From contig VCJN01002673.1 in assembly GCA_006384855.1 (NCBI GenBank), positions 124,001 to 188,000 of the forward strand: 64,000 nt of DNA, in the 5' to 3' direction. Under the pieces are notes generated by a model. It was not told the DNA's origin. It ran no database searches and saw only the letters and a program-made list of their open reading frames with translations. The position numbers and the translations under genes are program-made. Position 1 is the stretch's first letter. Each line of letters starts with the position of its first letter. Shown one piece after another: positions 43,970 to 56,380 of the stretch. This DNA is from Tetraselmis striata. Taxonomy: Eukaryota > Chlorophyta > Chlorodendrophyceae > Chlorodendrales > Chlorodendraceae.

Positions 43970-45600
43970 AATGAAACCGAGCCACCACCTGAATTTATCA
44001 GGCCATGCACATGTATAACATCAGTCACGCTTGTAGAGCCAGCTGCAATGGGCTGGCTACTCCAGTGTGTCTACATTTTTGTGACGGCATGGATGCTTGC
44101 TGTATGTAGCAAGACTCCGGGGCTGAAGAATAAATGTAGCCATCTCCATGAGGGCTTCTTATGCCCCTGCAGTGGGAAAACCTGCCGCAAAACAAACCAT
44201 TGCACTTGGCCTCCTGTATTATGCATCTGCCTATATCTCCAATGATGCTGGCCGTCACATTGGAGAGGGCTAAAGCCATGGAGGATAATATACAAGTGAT
44301 GGCGATGACGGCTTTGCGTGCAGCACAGAAGTTCTGGAAGATGTCCTATCAGACCGCTCTGTATATGTGAGCAAAGGACAGTCACTATCCCTACAAGAGA
44401 GTTGTATTCAATATTCCTGAAAGATCCAGCACCTGTAGTATTAATGAACACACTCAGATTTGTTGGACCTTCATATTTGCGTATATACGGACAGCTATGG
44501 CAATAATTTTGCTGCACGAATACCAGGACTGTCAATCCGAATCATAACCGAGCATACCCATGGCATGGGAGGGGCAGTAGTACCACTTCATAGGCGATTT
44601 CCATTGAGCCACACATGCATTTTACTAATCTCTGTCAGAAATGCACTCCGCGCATGCTTCTGAGACAGAAGAAACATAGTGAATCAATCCTGCATGCGCA
44701 CTTTCATGTGCAGTAGCTATGAGCTTACTACCAGCATCACAATACTATGCCAGAGGCACCGGGTACCTGTCCAGAGGCTATGCTAGATAGTTGTTTTTAC
44801 TGAATGAAGTGCAGCCATTAAGCATGGCCGGTCTGGAAATACCACGAATACCCCTCTTCCATCCACACATGGCATTGTCTGGATATCCCTCATTTGTGGT
44901 GAGTAGCAATGATAGTTCATGTCCTCATAGGAGCTGAAGCTGCAAATACCATTTACAAACAGTGTTCCACCTGGCGAACGTGGACCTATTCTCTCACAGA
45001 AAATCCTGCGATGCAGTAGGGCAAAGCTAGACAGTGTCTCCTACTCGCCTTCATTGGGGCTAGTGTCGCACACACTTGTATCTTGACTGCCGCTCTCCAC
45101 GATCAGCCCAGAATTGTGCAAGGAGCGGAGGTGGCAGCTTGCCTCCTACCGACACCGGCAGGCCCTAAGCTCAATGATATCAGACCAAAACTAGCCGCAG
45201 GGGTGCCAGTTCCCGCTCCGCAATACTTGTGAGCAACGAGTTTGTCTATGGATCAAATCCCAGTTCATGTACAGCTGTTTTGTGACTTGCATGCAAAACG
45301 CCATAGGTTTCTAGCATGACGCATAGCAATACCAAATTGCACGAGAGGCAGGGGCGACCGCATGAAGCTGTATAACACCACAATATCACTGAATGTACCA
45401 TATTGTGACACGCGCAGCCAATGGTAATGGCTGTAAAGGAGCTTCACATAAATGCCATGGAATACTCACAAGCGGTTGCAAAGAAGCATACCATTCAGTG
45501 CCCGGCCCTACAATCCCATTCTATGTCTCAGAACACAGTGTTAATTCAAGTCAGCACAGTGCTCCAGCAGCAAGCCGGTCTAATCAACTCATGTGCAGAG
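43970..45600 (+). other. Unresolved exon-like pieces
   Basis: Plus-strand fragments look coding but could not be joined. After TGCAG (44170): GKPAAKQTIALGLLYYASAY then ISNDAGRHIGEG. Near 44297: SDGDDGFACSTEVLEDVLSD. Near 44824: MAGLEIPRIPLFHPHMALSG with a GTGAGT donor at 44899. Near 44935: LKLQIPFTNSVPPGERGPIL. They may belong to one gene between the complex I-like and 14-3-3 genes. Confidence 0.25.
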
Positions 45601-45652
45601 CTGTCTGTGTGTAAAGACACGTGTTCCAAGGGTGTAATTTATGCATGGATGT

Positions 45653-47474
45653 CTAAGCGTCACCGCCTGCATCCTCAAGCTCTCCGGCCTTGTCCTCAGT
45701 GCTGTCCTGTATTTCCAAAAGATGGTAGAGTAAGTATCACTTTTAGTACAACATGTATCAATACATTGCAACAGGGGTAACACTCTACCTGCATGTCAGA
45801 GGTCCACAGCGTTAAGTTGTCACGGAGAAGCTGCATGATGAGGGTGCTGTCCTTGTAGGATTCCTCGCCCAGGGTGTCCAGCTCCGCGATGCCTTCATCA
45901 AATGCCTGCGAGTTGCAATTTTGATTAGGGATAAATGTGGTGCGCTCTCTGGCACATGTGTGAAGGGACGGTTTTGACTGGTACCGTTCGTGAGATCCCA
46001 CAGGGATAACTTTCAGACCAGACGCATGGGTGATTACCTGCTTCGCGAGGTGGCAGGCCCGCTCTGGAGAGTTAAGGATCTCATAGTAGAAGACGGAGAA
46101 GTTGAGGGCAAGTCCCAGGCGGATGGGGTGAGTAGGAGCCAGGTCTGTGAGAGCGATGTCCTACGGGTGGGAGAGCAGTCCGTGCATCCATGAGCACATT
46201 GCCAGCAACATCGACTGAAGCGGCACCTCAGAAAAGCACTTTATAAAAACAGGTAGTCGAAGTTCAGGAGGCAACCTGGGCAGCCTTGTAAGCGAGGAGA
46301 GTCTGCTCAGCTGCCTCTTTGCGATCATCGCCGGTCTGGAACTCGGCAAGATAGCGGTGGTAATCTCCCTTCATCTTCAGGTAAAAGACCTTGGACTCCC
46401 CGTTTGTGGAGGCGTTGATCAGGTACTTGTCCAGAAGGGTCAGGATGTCGTTGCATATTTTGGCCAACTCGGTCTCGATCTGGTGGAAGCGAGGGTTGAC
46501 ATGCCAGGCCCAGGTCAGCACAAGCTCCATACCATGCCTCCCATCTCAATATCCATAGCACTACGTGGCTGTAACCCAGCGGACATGGAGTTGAGCCGCC
46601 TGCAGCTAGGATAATGACGGTAACGGGCGAACTACAAACCCGGCGGGAAGCTGCGGACGGCGAGGAAGGGGTAGTAAGAGCGACAGTACGTTAACAGCCC
46701 ACAGTGGGGCAAAACACTGAAAAAAAAACGAAGACGCCGGGAAAATGTGACAGAAGAGGTCACTACCGCCTAGCCACCAATGGTTCCTGTGCTGAACCTC
46801 TTTAGAAGCGTGCCCGCGTTGGTCCGCTCCCGGGAAGACACTCTTGGCCCGGGAATAACTATCTCCAGAAATAAAATGGGTGCGCGCGAAAACGGACTGA
46901 CGCTCAGAACTGCTTCGCCGAGCGCGGACGCGAACCCACCGGGTGCGCTCACGCGAAACAAGTGCCTCCAAACCGCCACCCTCACGCCGTTCCTGCGCTG
47001 GTTTCAGAGCCACAGCTTCCAAGCATATCTTCCCAGGGTTGGCGCTCGCCCACGTTGCCAAGGGCCGGTGCGCTGCCGACCGAGAACCAACCCCAATAAC
47101 ATCGGAATACTAGAAAGTACAGCGGGTTCTTTATCTAAGCATACAAATAAAGTGAAACGGTAGGTGGGCGGCTGAAGTTGCGGAGAACACACCTTGGACT
47201 TATACTCCTTGATCATTGCGATGTTGGCGGTGTGACCCTTGCTCTCCTCCTTCTGCTCTATGCTGGACACGATCCGCCAAGACGCGCGACGGGCGCCGAT
47301 GACGTTCTTGTACGCAACGGACAGGAGGTTGCGCTCCTCCACGCTCAGCTCGCCGTCCGAGCTGGCATGCTGGGCCACCAGCTTCATCTCGTCGACCATC
47401 TCATCGTACCTCTCGGCCTGCTCAGCGAGCTTAGCCAGGTACACGCTCCTCTCCTTGTCAGAAAGCTCGGCCAT
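45653..47474 (-). CDS. 14-3-3 protein
   Basis: Phospho-Ser/Thr-binding dimeric adaptor. Five exons, all phase 0: 47193-47474, 46276-46479, 46038-46160, 45789-45905 and 45653-45706, giving 259 residues, normal for the family. N-terminal dimer region: [20 protein letters not shown]. Groove residues in helices 3 and 5: [18 protein letters not shown] and [18 protein letters not shown]. Then [30 protein letters not shown] and [12 protein letters not shown], which carry the groove Leu, Val, Asn and Trp. The acidic tail ends [10 protein letters not shown] with TAG. Every recognisable family block is present without a frame break. Intron 1 is 713 bases, the others 70-201. No isoform can be named from sequence alone. 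Confidence 0.97.
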
Positions 47475-48026
47475 CTTGCCGCCTGCAACGCGTGCCGTGG
47501 GGTTATGAATACGCGCGGCCCGAAGGCCACCCGGTGAGCAAGGAAAAGAACTGCAGTAAGTACTCGCCCGCCGCCTCCCGGGGTGCACGACTAGGGCAAA
47601 ACATGGCAGGAGACACGGGTAGCACGCTCGTGCCAGATCTAGGGCAAGGAGTGCACCAACCTGGGTAAGGGACAAGGCAGGCGCTACAGATAAGCGGAAG
47701 TCCGCTACGATGAAGTGAGGTCCTGAGCAACGGCGGGTTAGTGCCGCGGGCGTCTGAGCGTGTGAGGGCAGCCCGCTGCAGGTTGGACGCCGCCCCCCTC
47801 CTTCCAGCGTGCGCGCCATGGCGCGGGGTCGTCGGCCGGCTTCAGCGGCCGCCTCAGCACAAGCAACATCAGCCCTCGCACATGTACAGGTACTGGTACT
47901 GGCGATTACGCGATTTGCGATTGCTGCGACGCGATGATGACGACCTACAACCGCCGGATGACCGCGCGCGACGACGCGGCTTTATCAGTCGCTGTGTACG
48001 GGACTACCAGTCTGAAGTACAGGTAT
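47475..48026. other. Upstream of 14-3-3; no gene recognised
   Basis: It should contain the 14-3-3 promoter. I see no TATA-like box I would defend. GC-rich frames here are probably chance. Confidence 0.3.
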
Positions 48027-48411
48027 ATACATTTCAAAGTTGAGTCTGGTTTTGCCAAAAAGATCGCGCAGGCTATTTACCAGATCAGCCGAAATTGGCA
48101 GGATGGTTTAGCGAAAGCGTGGAGGGAAAACGGAGTCAGGGGGGCGCTGCGTGGAACGCAGCGAAAATCTGGAAGATGGCACGCTCAGCTGTTCTGGCTG
48201 CTTTTATGTCTACTCGTGCTGCACCCAAAAAGGGCGCAACAACAGATGCCTAGTTCCCGTACCACTGAGCAGCACTTGTAGCTAAAAAGCGGTTAGGTCA
48301 AGGGAGGAAACCCCATAAACTAGTTTAGATCATTTCAAAGTTGAGTCTGGTTTTGCCAGTCTTGAGCGAACGGAGAGAGCGGCGGATTGACGGAGAAGAG
48401 GTAGCGCCAAG

Positions 48412-49970
48412 TCATGAAGGAGGCACTGGGAAGGCCACCGCTGCGGAGTCCTGTTGGACTTGGAAGTGGCGTAGGGGGGCGATGTGTCCAAAGAAGAACC
48501 ATGCGCCAGGTGAAGGAAGAACGTTGGGGTCGATGTAGTCCAGAACGACGTTAGAGTTAGTAGCCCAACCGCCCTGGTAGCGAATGTGGGACAATGGCAC
48601 CCCGATGGCGTTCGCTGTAGAGGCGGCGCCCTTGCGAAGACTGTGCGAGGTCCCGGAGGTGCCAGCGGGGGGGGGGGGGGGGGGGGGGGGGGGCAGCGTT
48701 GACTAGACGGACGGCTGTGGACAACCAGTCTGACATTGTAGCCGCAGTCCAAGGTTTTGACTGCTCGTCCGATCTGACAGCCCAGAAGTTTGACACAACC
48801 AAGCCAACAGTAACAAGGGGAACTGACTGGACGTGGTCGAGGAAGTGGTGCAGGAGAAGCGCCACTCGGGGGTGCTCTGACACTGGGAGGAGAAGTACGC
48901 GTAGGTCGTCGGGTCCCCGTCGACCAGCGCGACCCTTCTCTCGGTACACTTGCAGGGTGATGTTGTAGGCGTCGACGTGCACGTCTCGCACTCGACAGGA
49001 CACGCCAGTAAGGCCCCTGGCAAAGAACATGAAGTTGACAACCGAGGCCAGGAGGGCTCGGAAGTCGTGATGGTACTCTGGGTAGGGAGCAGACACAATT
49101 AGCTCGGCTTTTGTGACGAAGCGGTAAGCTACATCCGCAGGCACGGACACGTAAGGGGACACGTAAGGGGGCAGCGTCCAGTCGGCGCTGGCGCAGCATC
49201 AGCCCACGCCTTGCTGAAGTCAGGTGTAGGCTGTCCTTAGCGATTGGGTCGAGGTTGTGCAGCTCGAAGAAGGTGTTGATTGCAGACAGATAAGGCTGCA
49301 GCGACTTAGCTGCGATGTGTCCTCGCTCGCCGATCCAAGCAACATACCGAACGACAGTGGCAGTAGTTGCCTCCAGCGGGTTGATGTTCTCGGAGTCGTG
49401 GCAGAACTCTGCGAATTGAGACAGCCGGCCGGCGTAGCTCTTGAGTGTCTGAGCACTAAGGGAACTGGAGAGTAGGTCGAGCGTCCGTTGGCCCAGCTCG
49501 TCTGAGCCGAACGCGTCCTGCAGCCGGGATCGCAATGAAGCAGCCCAGGGAGCGACAGCTTCGGGCTCGTCAATCACGTAAGTGCGTCGTTTTACCGACA
49601 GAGTTCCACCGGTACGACTACTGTTCGCAAAGTACTCGGCAGCAGCGGTTAGGTTCCCGGCGGTTGGCCGGTAGCTGCTGGACGGGTTTGCAGTAGCTTC
49701 GGTACGGGTTTGCGGGGCTAGGTTCAGGTAAGAGGGCCGCCCCGCGCGCCCTTCGCGCTCGTAGCGCCTGTCACGCGCGTAACGTCCCCGCGCGAAACTT
49801 GGTCGTTGCGAACCAGTTGTAACACGTAGTGTAACAACCGACGGACGCAGAGATGGGGTAAAGAAAGCGGTTGGTTGATCCGCCATGTGCAGGTGTGCGG
49901 ATGGTTGAGCCACACGCGGCTGTAGCTGTAAGAAGCGCCGCACCGAGGAAGGTCTAAAGGAAGTCTGCAA
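48412..49970 (-). pseudogene. Tyrosine recombinase, copy 1 (broken)
   Basis: Strand-exchange enzyme of the element. From 49970: a basic, Arg-rich start; then a SAM-like core-binding domain (LSAQTLKSYAGRLSQFAEFC, YVAWIGERGHI, LQPYLSAINTFFELHN). A shift near 49180 leads to the catalytic domain: VNFMFFARGLTGVSCRVRDV (first Arg), YREKGRAGRR, HSLRKGAAS (His-x-x-Arg) and NSNVVLDYIDP (Tyr nucleophile). A G27 run at 48667-48693, coding poly-Pro, separates the last two blocks from the rest and shifts the frame. In copy 2 only a short CCTCCCGCCGGC stands there. Confidence 0.85.
48667..48693. repeat. Poly-G run inside recombinase gene
   Basis: 27 G on the plus strand. Copy 2 of the element has no run at the matching site (about 60208-60222). 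Confidence 0.95.
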
Positions 49971-50111
49971 GGTGGGGGGGGGTCAGGTCCTGACACAGGG
50001 CGCTCATCCCGCCGTTGAGCTGCAAGGGTGCGTCTTGCGGCGGTCACCGAAAGGTGGCCTCGCAAAGCTCCAGCAGCTCCGACGAAAGGCGCCCCACACC
50101 GTCACTCGTGC

Positions 50112-50958
50112 TCACCTTCGCGGCCACGCCCGCGTCCCCCGGCCTTGTCCTCGCCCACGCCCACGACCTGCAGCTGCAGCCGCCACTCGAGCAGTAGCGG
50201 TCGCCTTTGCGCTGCTGGCAACGGTCGCCTCGAAGACTCGGCGCTCGTAGTCCCTCATGAGGTCCCCAAAAATCGCAGAACCTAGATGCTCCGAAGCAGG
50301 CTGAAAATGCTGAGCTCGCAGCACGTCCAGAACCCCTTGGTCACCGTGCACACGCTTGATCTCATTCAGCCTCCGCAAGAAGGCCAAACGAAACCGAAAC
50401 GCCTTGTCGATGGCCTCGGCGTGGTTCCGAGCTCTCGCGAGGTAGGGGGTAAAGTCCTGGTTGGTGGCAGGGACGTAGGGCAGCAGTTCGTCGAGAGCCA
50501 CGAAAAGCGCGGCCATGTGGGCCCCGAAACACGACATCCACAAATACTCCTCCTGGGCCGGCAGACGCCGGTCATCCTGCTTGAGGTACTCGTTCGTTAG
50601 GTCGGTGCTCAGGGGAAAGAGTCCATGCACTCGGCTGACTGGTCGAACGGCCTCGTAACCATTCCCTTGCTCGCTGCAGTAGTTCTGGCACCGCGAGGTA
50701 GTCATCCTCGGCACTCGCGGATTTTGCTCCGACACGGCCGCTCTGGGCTAGCTCTAGCAAGTCGGGGCGCTCTGCGGCTCCCCCGCTGCCTGTCGGCTGT
50801 CCCGCGACGCGCTGCCCGAAGCCGGAGCCATGTGCCCCTTCTCCATCAACAACGCGCTCACGAGCCGTCAATTGAGCTACAGCTGTAGCCAGCGCTCGCA
50901 CATCTGCTTGCAGCGACTCCATCGTCGGCTCCGCGACGGGTTCTTCTCCATCTGGCAT
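50112..50958 (-). pseudogene. Gag-like gene of copy 1, two overlapping frames
   Basis: First frame: from ATG 50958 (MPDGEEPVAEPTMESLQADV) with a short coiled coil (LATAVAQLTARERV) and DDYLAVPELLQRAREWL, ending at 50572. Second frame, open from 50735: FPLSTDLTNEYLKQDDRRLP, then WMSCFGAHMAALFVALDELL, FRFRLAFLRRLNEIKRVHGD and an Ala/RG-rich tail ending at 50112. The order and motifs (vpELL, then EYL-DD-RLP, then GAH-AAL) recall Gag proteins of DIRS-group elements. The two frames overlap by 164 bases, and copy 2 breaks at the matching place. Confidence 0.6.
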
Positions 50959-51345
50959 GGTAACGCACGGACGTACGGACGAGAATATCACACTCGGGTG
51001 GTGAGCCGGGTGTGGTCTTCAACAACCTGGGGTGACCTTGCTCGCAACTGGTTACGAGACAGTTTTTACATCGCTGCGTGGAACGCAGCGAAAACTGGAA
51101 GATGGCAGACTCAGCTGTTCTGGCTGCTTTTATGTCTACTCGTGCTGCACCCAAAAAGGGCGCAACAACATATGCCTAGTTCCCGTACCACTGAGCAGCA
51201 CTTGTAGCTAAAAAGCGGTTAGGTCAAGGGAGGAAACCCCATAAACTAGTTTAGATCAGACTCGGATGATGTAGCCGTCGCGCGCGCGGCGATATTAAAT
51301 CCCTTGTCGGGGAAAGACTACCCAGATTGCACGCCGGCAGGCTCA

Positions 51346-51745
51346 TTTCGCAGTTGTCAGCCGGCGACTTTTAGTACATGGCGCAGAACATAAGTACTGT
51401 GTAAAGTACGGCGGTCAAGGAGTAGTCGCGTTCTGGCGGCTGTTCCTATGTAAACACTCGTGTCGGCGCTCCAGCTGAGCCACTGGCCTGCCTGCCCTGA
51501 TCCGGTTCTGGGTGGCCCGCCTCGTTCCGTCAACTGACATGGCGGAGGCGATTGCGACTGTTGCGGGCGGTAGAGCAAGGCGCGGGCGCGGGCGCGGGCG
51601 GGGGCGCGGTTGTGATGGCCCTTGGGCGTGGCGATCCGGACGAGCTCGCGCCCGCAGAGACAGTGACGGATAAGGCCCGGCGCCTGGTCCCTGCTTAGTT
51701 CGACATGATGCGCGACTTCCTCAGATACCACGCTGTCAGCGACAA
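51346..51745 (+). repeat. RG-ORF repeat, copy 2
   Basis: Matches 16862-17270 from TTTCGCAGTTGTCAGCCGGC onward. Its ORF (ATG about 51538) is frame-shifted after the RG stretch. Confidence 0.75.
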
Positions 51746-52118
51746 GGACGTGGCGAAGCTATTTGTTATCGGGGGTAGGAATCAACCAAACGAAAAACGA
51801 TACATGGTGTACCGCAAGATCGCGTCACTAATCTGCTGGCCTGAGAGGGCTAAGTTTCATGCAACTGTTAAACACGGCGTTCCGGTACCGGGATATTTCG
51901 GGCGCGCTATTTTTGTACGAGTAATCGTTATGCAAGCCGCGTGCCGACGCGCCCTGCACATCACTCACTCGCTCAGCCACCAAGGTCACGTCAGCACGCG
52001 CTTGCCACTCGTGACCGCAGCCATTGCACATCCCGACCCCCACAGCCTTGGACCTAAAGTCTTGGCAGACTGTACGCGCGGCAGCCGGGCAGTTAGTGGG
52101 CACAGTTGTCAACATTGA
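51705..52118 (+). CDS. Unrecognised ORF downstream of RG repeat
   Basis: Codes MMRDFLRYHAVSDKDVAKLF, then VIGGRNQPNEKRYMVYRKIA and SLICWPERAKFHATVKHGVP. It looks like the continuation of the protein begun in the RG-rich repeat (the copy at 17.05 kb lacks this part). Beyond about residue 75 the composition turns arbitrary. The product is unknown. Confidence 0.35.
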   Translation: MMRDFLRYHAVSDKDVAKLFVIGGRNQPNEKRYMVYRKIASLICWPERAKFHATVKHGVPVPGYFGRAIFVRVIVMQAACRRALHITHSLSHQGHVSTRLPLVTAAIAHPDPHSLGPKVLADCTRGSRAVSGHSCQH

Positions 52119-52381
52119 CAGCGCGTCCGCCACGGCGAGGTACGGATGCGCCCCATTCCGCCGCATTTGCTCGCCCCTGTCCCACCCACCTAGAGCCGAA
52201 TCGGAGAGATGTCGGCAGCCCGCCCGCCCGACACACGCCCAAGAGAGCTAGTGAGGGGGCTACCTGAGGTCGTGACCGGGGCGGATTTTTGAGTTCCACC
52301 CTCAACCCTTGGCGTTGTGTCCATTAAAACAAGTGGGTATAGGCTGAAATCCGCGTTGCGCCGACGCAGCAGCGCAACGGT

Positions 52382-53686
52382 ATGGCACGGCGCGAGAACT
52401 GCGGTCGCTGCATTTTGGCCATCGCGGCCAACTAGCCCGCCGCCACCGACGTATGCCGGAATTGCGCCCGCTCTACCGCCCTGGGAGCCCTAAGACTCGT
52501 GGAGGAGGGGGTGCTGGTCGCGGCGGTCACTGAGGCGCTCTACGAACGCTGCAACAGCCAACACACGCAGGGCGGCCGCAAGTTTGCGACGGCCAGCTTC
52601 AAGAACATTCCCGCCGACCTATTAGTTGCGTTCTGCCAGTCTCGACCAGAATTGTGGCACTTGGTCAAGGACACGACCGACCGCAAGGGGAAGCGCGTGG
52701 TGAGATACATCACGTATACGTCAGAGGGCGTCGCGTCGGTCCTCTTCTTGCACGAGAAGCATGGCGATCCGCTAAAGCCGAGGCAGCATCGAAGTGCCAT
52801 GCAAGCAGCTCGGCACAAGGCGCGCCGCGAGCAGCACGCTAGGCGGGGCGCCCATGGCGGAGTGCGAATGACGGACCGCGGCGACATGGTCTCTGTCTTG
52901 TATCCGCTTGCCTTGGAGGTGACGGAGACGCCATATCCCTACTCCGGCAGCACGCTACTTGAGCGGGCGGGGACCGTGCTGTTCCACACCGGTGTCGTGG
53001 CTGCGAAGAAGGGCGCAGACTTGCAGCTCCCGACCGGCTACCCCACCAGCACCAGAAACCCAAAGGCATGGCCCCACTTGCCCCCTTATGCTGACCCCGA
53101 AGCATATGCCATGCGCGAGCTGCAAGTTATAGTGAGGTCGCACTTTATGCATCTGGTCGGCGCAACCGATGATAGCGACGCGCTGCAGACTATTCTTGAT
53201 TGGGATTGCAGCGCGCCCATTCCACCACCACCCCCTAGGCAGATAGGGGGGTCGGTATTTCGGTGGGAAGGCCCTCCAGGGGAAAGCGAGGCGGATAGAC
53301 TAGAGCGCCGTGCCCTCTGGGCAGTGCGCCCTCAGGAGCAGCGCGAGCTGCGAGCGCGAGCTGCGCGCTTGCGCGCTGAGCAGCGGCAGCAGCGCATGGA
53401 GCTTGAGAGTGCTAGGTCAGACAGCGACACAGAGGAGCGGGACATGCCGTCGCCGTGCAGCGCAGAGAGCTTCACTAGTATAGACAGCTGGGATGCGGCA
53501 CACTTCCCAGCCGTGCGGCAGCATTACAGGCAGAAGATGGCGCGGCGAGCGGCGGAGGCAGCACGGTTGGTAGAGCAGGAAGCGGCGGAGCCGGAGGCAG
53601 CGGCAGGTACTGCTGGTCCAAGTACCCGCCCTCGCCGTTACAACGTGGTGTATGGCAGATCTCAAAAGGGGAAGGCTGCTCACTAG
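52382..53686 (+). CDS. Zinc-ribbon protein, gene A of two-gene element
   Basis: From ATG 52382 the frame codes MARRENCGRC and, about 20 residues on, CRNCARST, a C-x2-C...C-x2-C zinc ribbon. A TAG at 52433-52435 falls between the two pairs. The decayed copy at 36.1 kb has an indel at the same spot, so the original reading there is unclear. From 52436 the frame stays open to TAG 53684. Later landmarks are VLVAAVTEALYERCNSQHTQ, QLPTGYPTSTRNPKAWPHLP, YAMRELQVIVRSHFMHLVGA and a Glu/Arg/Ala-rich helical tail. It is convergent with gene B; the stops are 21 bases apart. Conservation of the pair in two copies suggests it serves the element, perhaps as a DNA-binding partner, but this is inference. Confidence 0.6.
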
Positions 53687-53691
53687 ATAGC

Positions 53692-53696
53692 TGTAA
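53692..53696 (+). terminator. TGTAA poly(A) signal of gene A
   Basis: Five bases after the stop, within the 21-base gap to the convergent gene B stop. Confidence 0.5.
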
Positions 53697-53706
53697 CTAT
53701 ATATAT

Positions 53707-56380
53707 TTACTTCTGCTTCTTGTGCTTGTCGGCCCGCTCTGCCATCACGCTCTTGCGCTTGGATGCCTTTGCAGCCATCTCCTTCTTCACCTTGTCCGCC
53801 TTCTCCTTTGGCATGTGGGGTTGGGAACGCTTAGGGGGGCCATGCATGTCTCGGTGATGGGCCATTAGCGTGCTGCGCTTTAGCACTTGGCCTGTCCTGG
53901 ATAGCGTCATCTTGCCACTCCTCAACATGCGCTGCGGCTGATGGTTGCTCCCTTGACGGAAGCCATGCTTGATCTCCCGATTGCTGTGCTCCATGCATTG
54001 TGCGCTGTAGTGGTCGATACAGCCGTGCCGCTCCATCCACATCGGAAAGTGCCATGCCACGTGGTGCATGTACGGCGTGATGTCCTCTGCTGTGGCAATG
54101 TCTAGGAAGGCGGCAAAGAAGAGCTCCACGGCGTCCCGCAGTGCCCGTGCTGCCCGCCTGCGGGCCTCTAGGTCATCACCTGGGTCCACCTTCCATGCTG
54201 TTGTCATGGCAATGTAGCAGTCCCACACCTTCTTCAAATTGGGCCTGATGGGATCGGAGCGGGAGATGATGGCGTCGAGCACCACCTCATGGCCATCCAC
54301 CATCTTCTTCACCTTCGGACCACTCAACGCAGGTAGGTCGGCCTTGGTGATTGCCTTACCCTTTCCAGTCTTCACCTTCACCTCCCGCCCCGGGAGTCCG
54401 ATAAGCTGCATGGCATCCATTATAGCTTCCGCTTCCTCCTTGGTCTTGCACCGCTTGTGGACAGTATGCCACACCACATGCGGGCAGATTTGGATGCCCG
54501 CGTGCATGGTGTCACCGATCATGTCCTCCGGCTCTATCATCATGAAGCCAGGTGGGCACATGTGGCGCTGGCCGAAGTGGGCATGCTGATAATTCTGCCT
54601 CGCCGCCGGAGTGTCGGCGGGGGGTAAGTCACCATGGAAGTGCACAGTCTCACCGCATCCTGGGCACGGGTAGGGCTCCGTCAGTCCGTACTCCTGTCCC
54701 ATTGCATGCGCTAGCATGGCTGCATACTGCGCGCTCTTGATCATCGGCATGCTCATGCCCTTCCGCTCGTAGTCACTCTGCGTGAGGTGCATGTAGTGCT
54801 TAGGCATGTCACACACGAAGCAGAAAAATGTAGAAGCTGCTCCAGCATGCCCGTAGATCCCCGATTGCCACGCCATGTCGCCTCCCAGCACCATCTTGAA
54901 GGTGTAGATCTCGTCATGCAGCTTCATCCCTGAACCGTCGCAGAGCTCCATGAGTTGATCCTTGATAGCCTCCATCTGTGTGATGAACTGCTCGTACTTG
55001 TCTTGCCCCTCGTACAGCATGATCTTCACAGCATTGTGAATGCTGTCCACACCCCATCCTTCCATCACATAACCTTCTTCGTCCACCCTTCTCAGCAATG
55101 GCTTCAAGATGGCAAGCACAGCCCCTTGATGGCCGAGCTTGAAGGCTGTACTGCCATCAGCTGTAGGCACAAACAATTTCATCAGTGATGGCATGTCATA
55201 TTATGAAAACAATTCACATCATTCGTAACACTGACGATGGCAGCTCACCGCAAAACTGGATCACGATCTCTCTGCTCTCGGGCAACTGATCTTTCGGGAA
55301 CTGGGCCAGCCGAGTGCGCAACGCCTGCATCACGTCGATGATGGCTCGCTTGCCGTCCTCGGAAATTTCAAGCCCGGCTAGCTTTGCCACTCGGTCCTCC
55401 CAGTCCCACACCTCGTTCTTGCTTGGCAACAGACACATTGGTGTGCCATAGGGCAGCAGCAACACCTCATGCTCGCCCTTATCCTCGACCCAACGCTTAG
55501 ACAAGGCATGGATGAGGTATTGGTAGCGGCGCCACGTGAGCTTGGAGGTTACACGGATGTACGACGCGCGCGCCACGGTCCAGTGCTCGCGGATCGCGGC
55601 GACGACATGCTGCTCCACAGTGCTATACAACCCGCGCTGTTGGCAAACGGCATCAAGAATTTCGGGACACTCATTACAGAAACAGTCGACGAGTTGCACG
55701 ACTGTGTCCCCTTTCACGCCCCCCTCGTAGCGCGCCTCAAGATAGTCGGTTAGCCTCTTGACCTCGCGGCGTTTGAAGCCGCGATACGCCTCGGCCTCGC
55801 TCACTGGTGGGGCTGAGATCCGCTTCAAGTCTTGGCGCAAGGTTCCGAAAGCCCGGCGCAACTTCCGCTCCCTCATGGCTTTCATAACACACGACCGAGA
55901 CCTGGCCGAACCCGATTGGCTTGCCTCGAGCTTTGCTTTAGCCCGCCGCGTGGCGGCTTTCGCCGAGTCGCGCTGCGTGATGACCTTAGCGAGCTTCGCT
56001 GTATATTTGGCCTCCGCTGCGATCGCCTCGGCACGGAGTTGCTTCACCACCGTTTCCTTGGCTCGCGACCGCGAGCGCTCCGCCTCAAGTTGTCCTTGTA
56101 AGTCAGCTACTTTCTTTGCCAACGTCCCCGAGCGCTTTGTAAGCTGCTGAACTTGTGCTCGGAGTGAGGGCACGTCTGCGCCTGCTCGGCGCGGACGAGC
56201 AGCAGTAGCTGCCGCTTGCGCTGCGGCATCTCCCGCGGCTTGCTGCTCGGCCCGAGCCTGCCGCTCCACCACCCGCCTGCGAGCTGTTAAACAGCCGCCC
56301 CTTGACCGCGCTGACCAAGACTCTGATCCATGGCTTCCAGCCGCGGGCTGCGGTGGTTCAGGTGGGTCAACGTCGGGCAT
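53707..56380 (-). CDS. DDE-like transposase, gene B of two-gene element
   Basis: Two exons, 56380-55249 and 55160-53707, joined across an 88-base intron (donor GTGAGC, acceptor CCTACAG, phase 1) to give 861 residues without a stop. Residues about 20-200: basic coiled coil (VQQLTKRSGTLAKKVADLQG). About 230-370: CFCNECPEIL, then TWRRYQYLIHALSKRW. Candidate acidic triad: D379 in FCADG at the splice junction, D472 in VLGGDMAW, E768 in CMEHSNRE. Between D472 and E768 lie likely zinc ligands (FCFVC, CPGC, then HMC and IC-x-H). A Lys-rich tail follows. D-D-E order with a Cys/His-rich insertion fits an RNase H-fold transposase, but I cannot place it in a named superfamily. Choosing the ATG at 56380 gives a Pro/Ser-rich start; the frame is open further upstream. 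Confidence 0.7.

Larger units (their letters stand above)
48027..51265 (-). mobile_element. Tyrosine-recombinase element with split direct repeats, copy 1
   Basis: On the minus strand the order is A1 (51265 to about 51060), gag-like gene, recombinase gene, B1 (48358-48326), A2 (48326 to about 48138), B2 (48060-48029). A begins GATCTAAACTAGTTTATGGG and ends at a TGCGTTCCACGCAG hairpin. B is GGCAAAACCAGACTCAACTT followed by TGAAATG. A1-core-B1-A2-B2 is the split-repeat layout of PAT/Ngaro-type DIRS elements. Those encode a reverse transcriptase, and none is visible here: only 141 bases separate the two genes. Confidence 0.85.
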
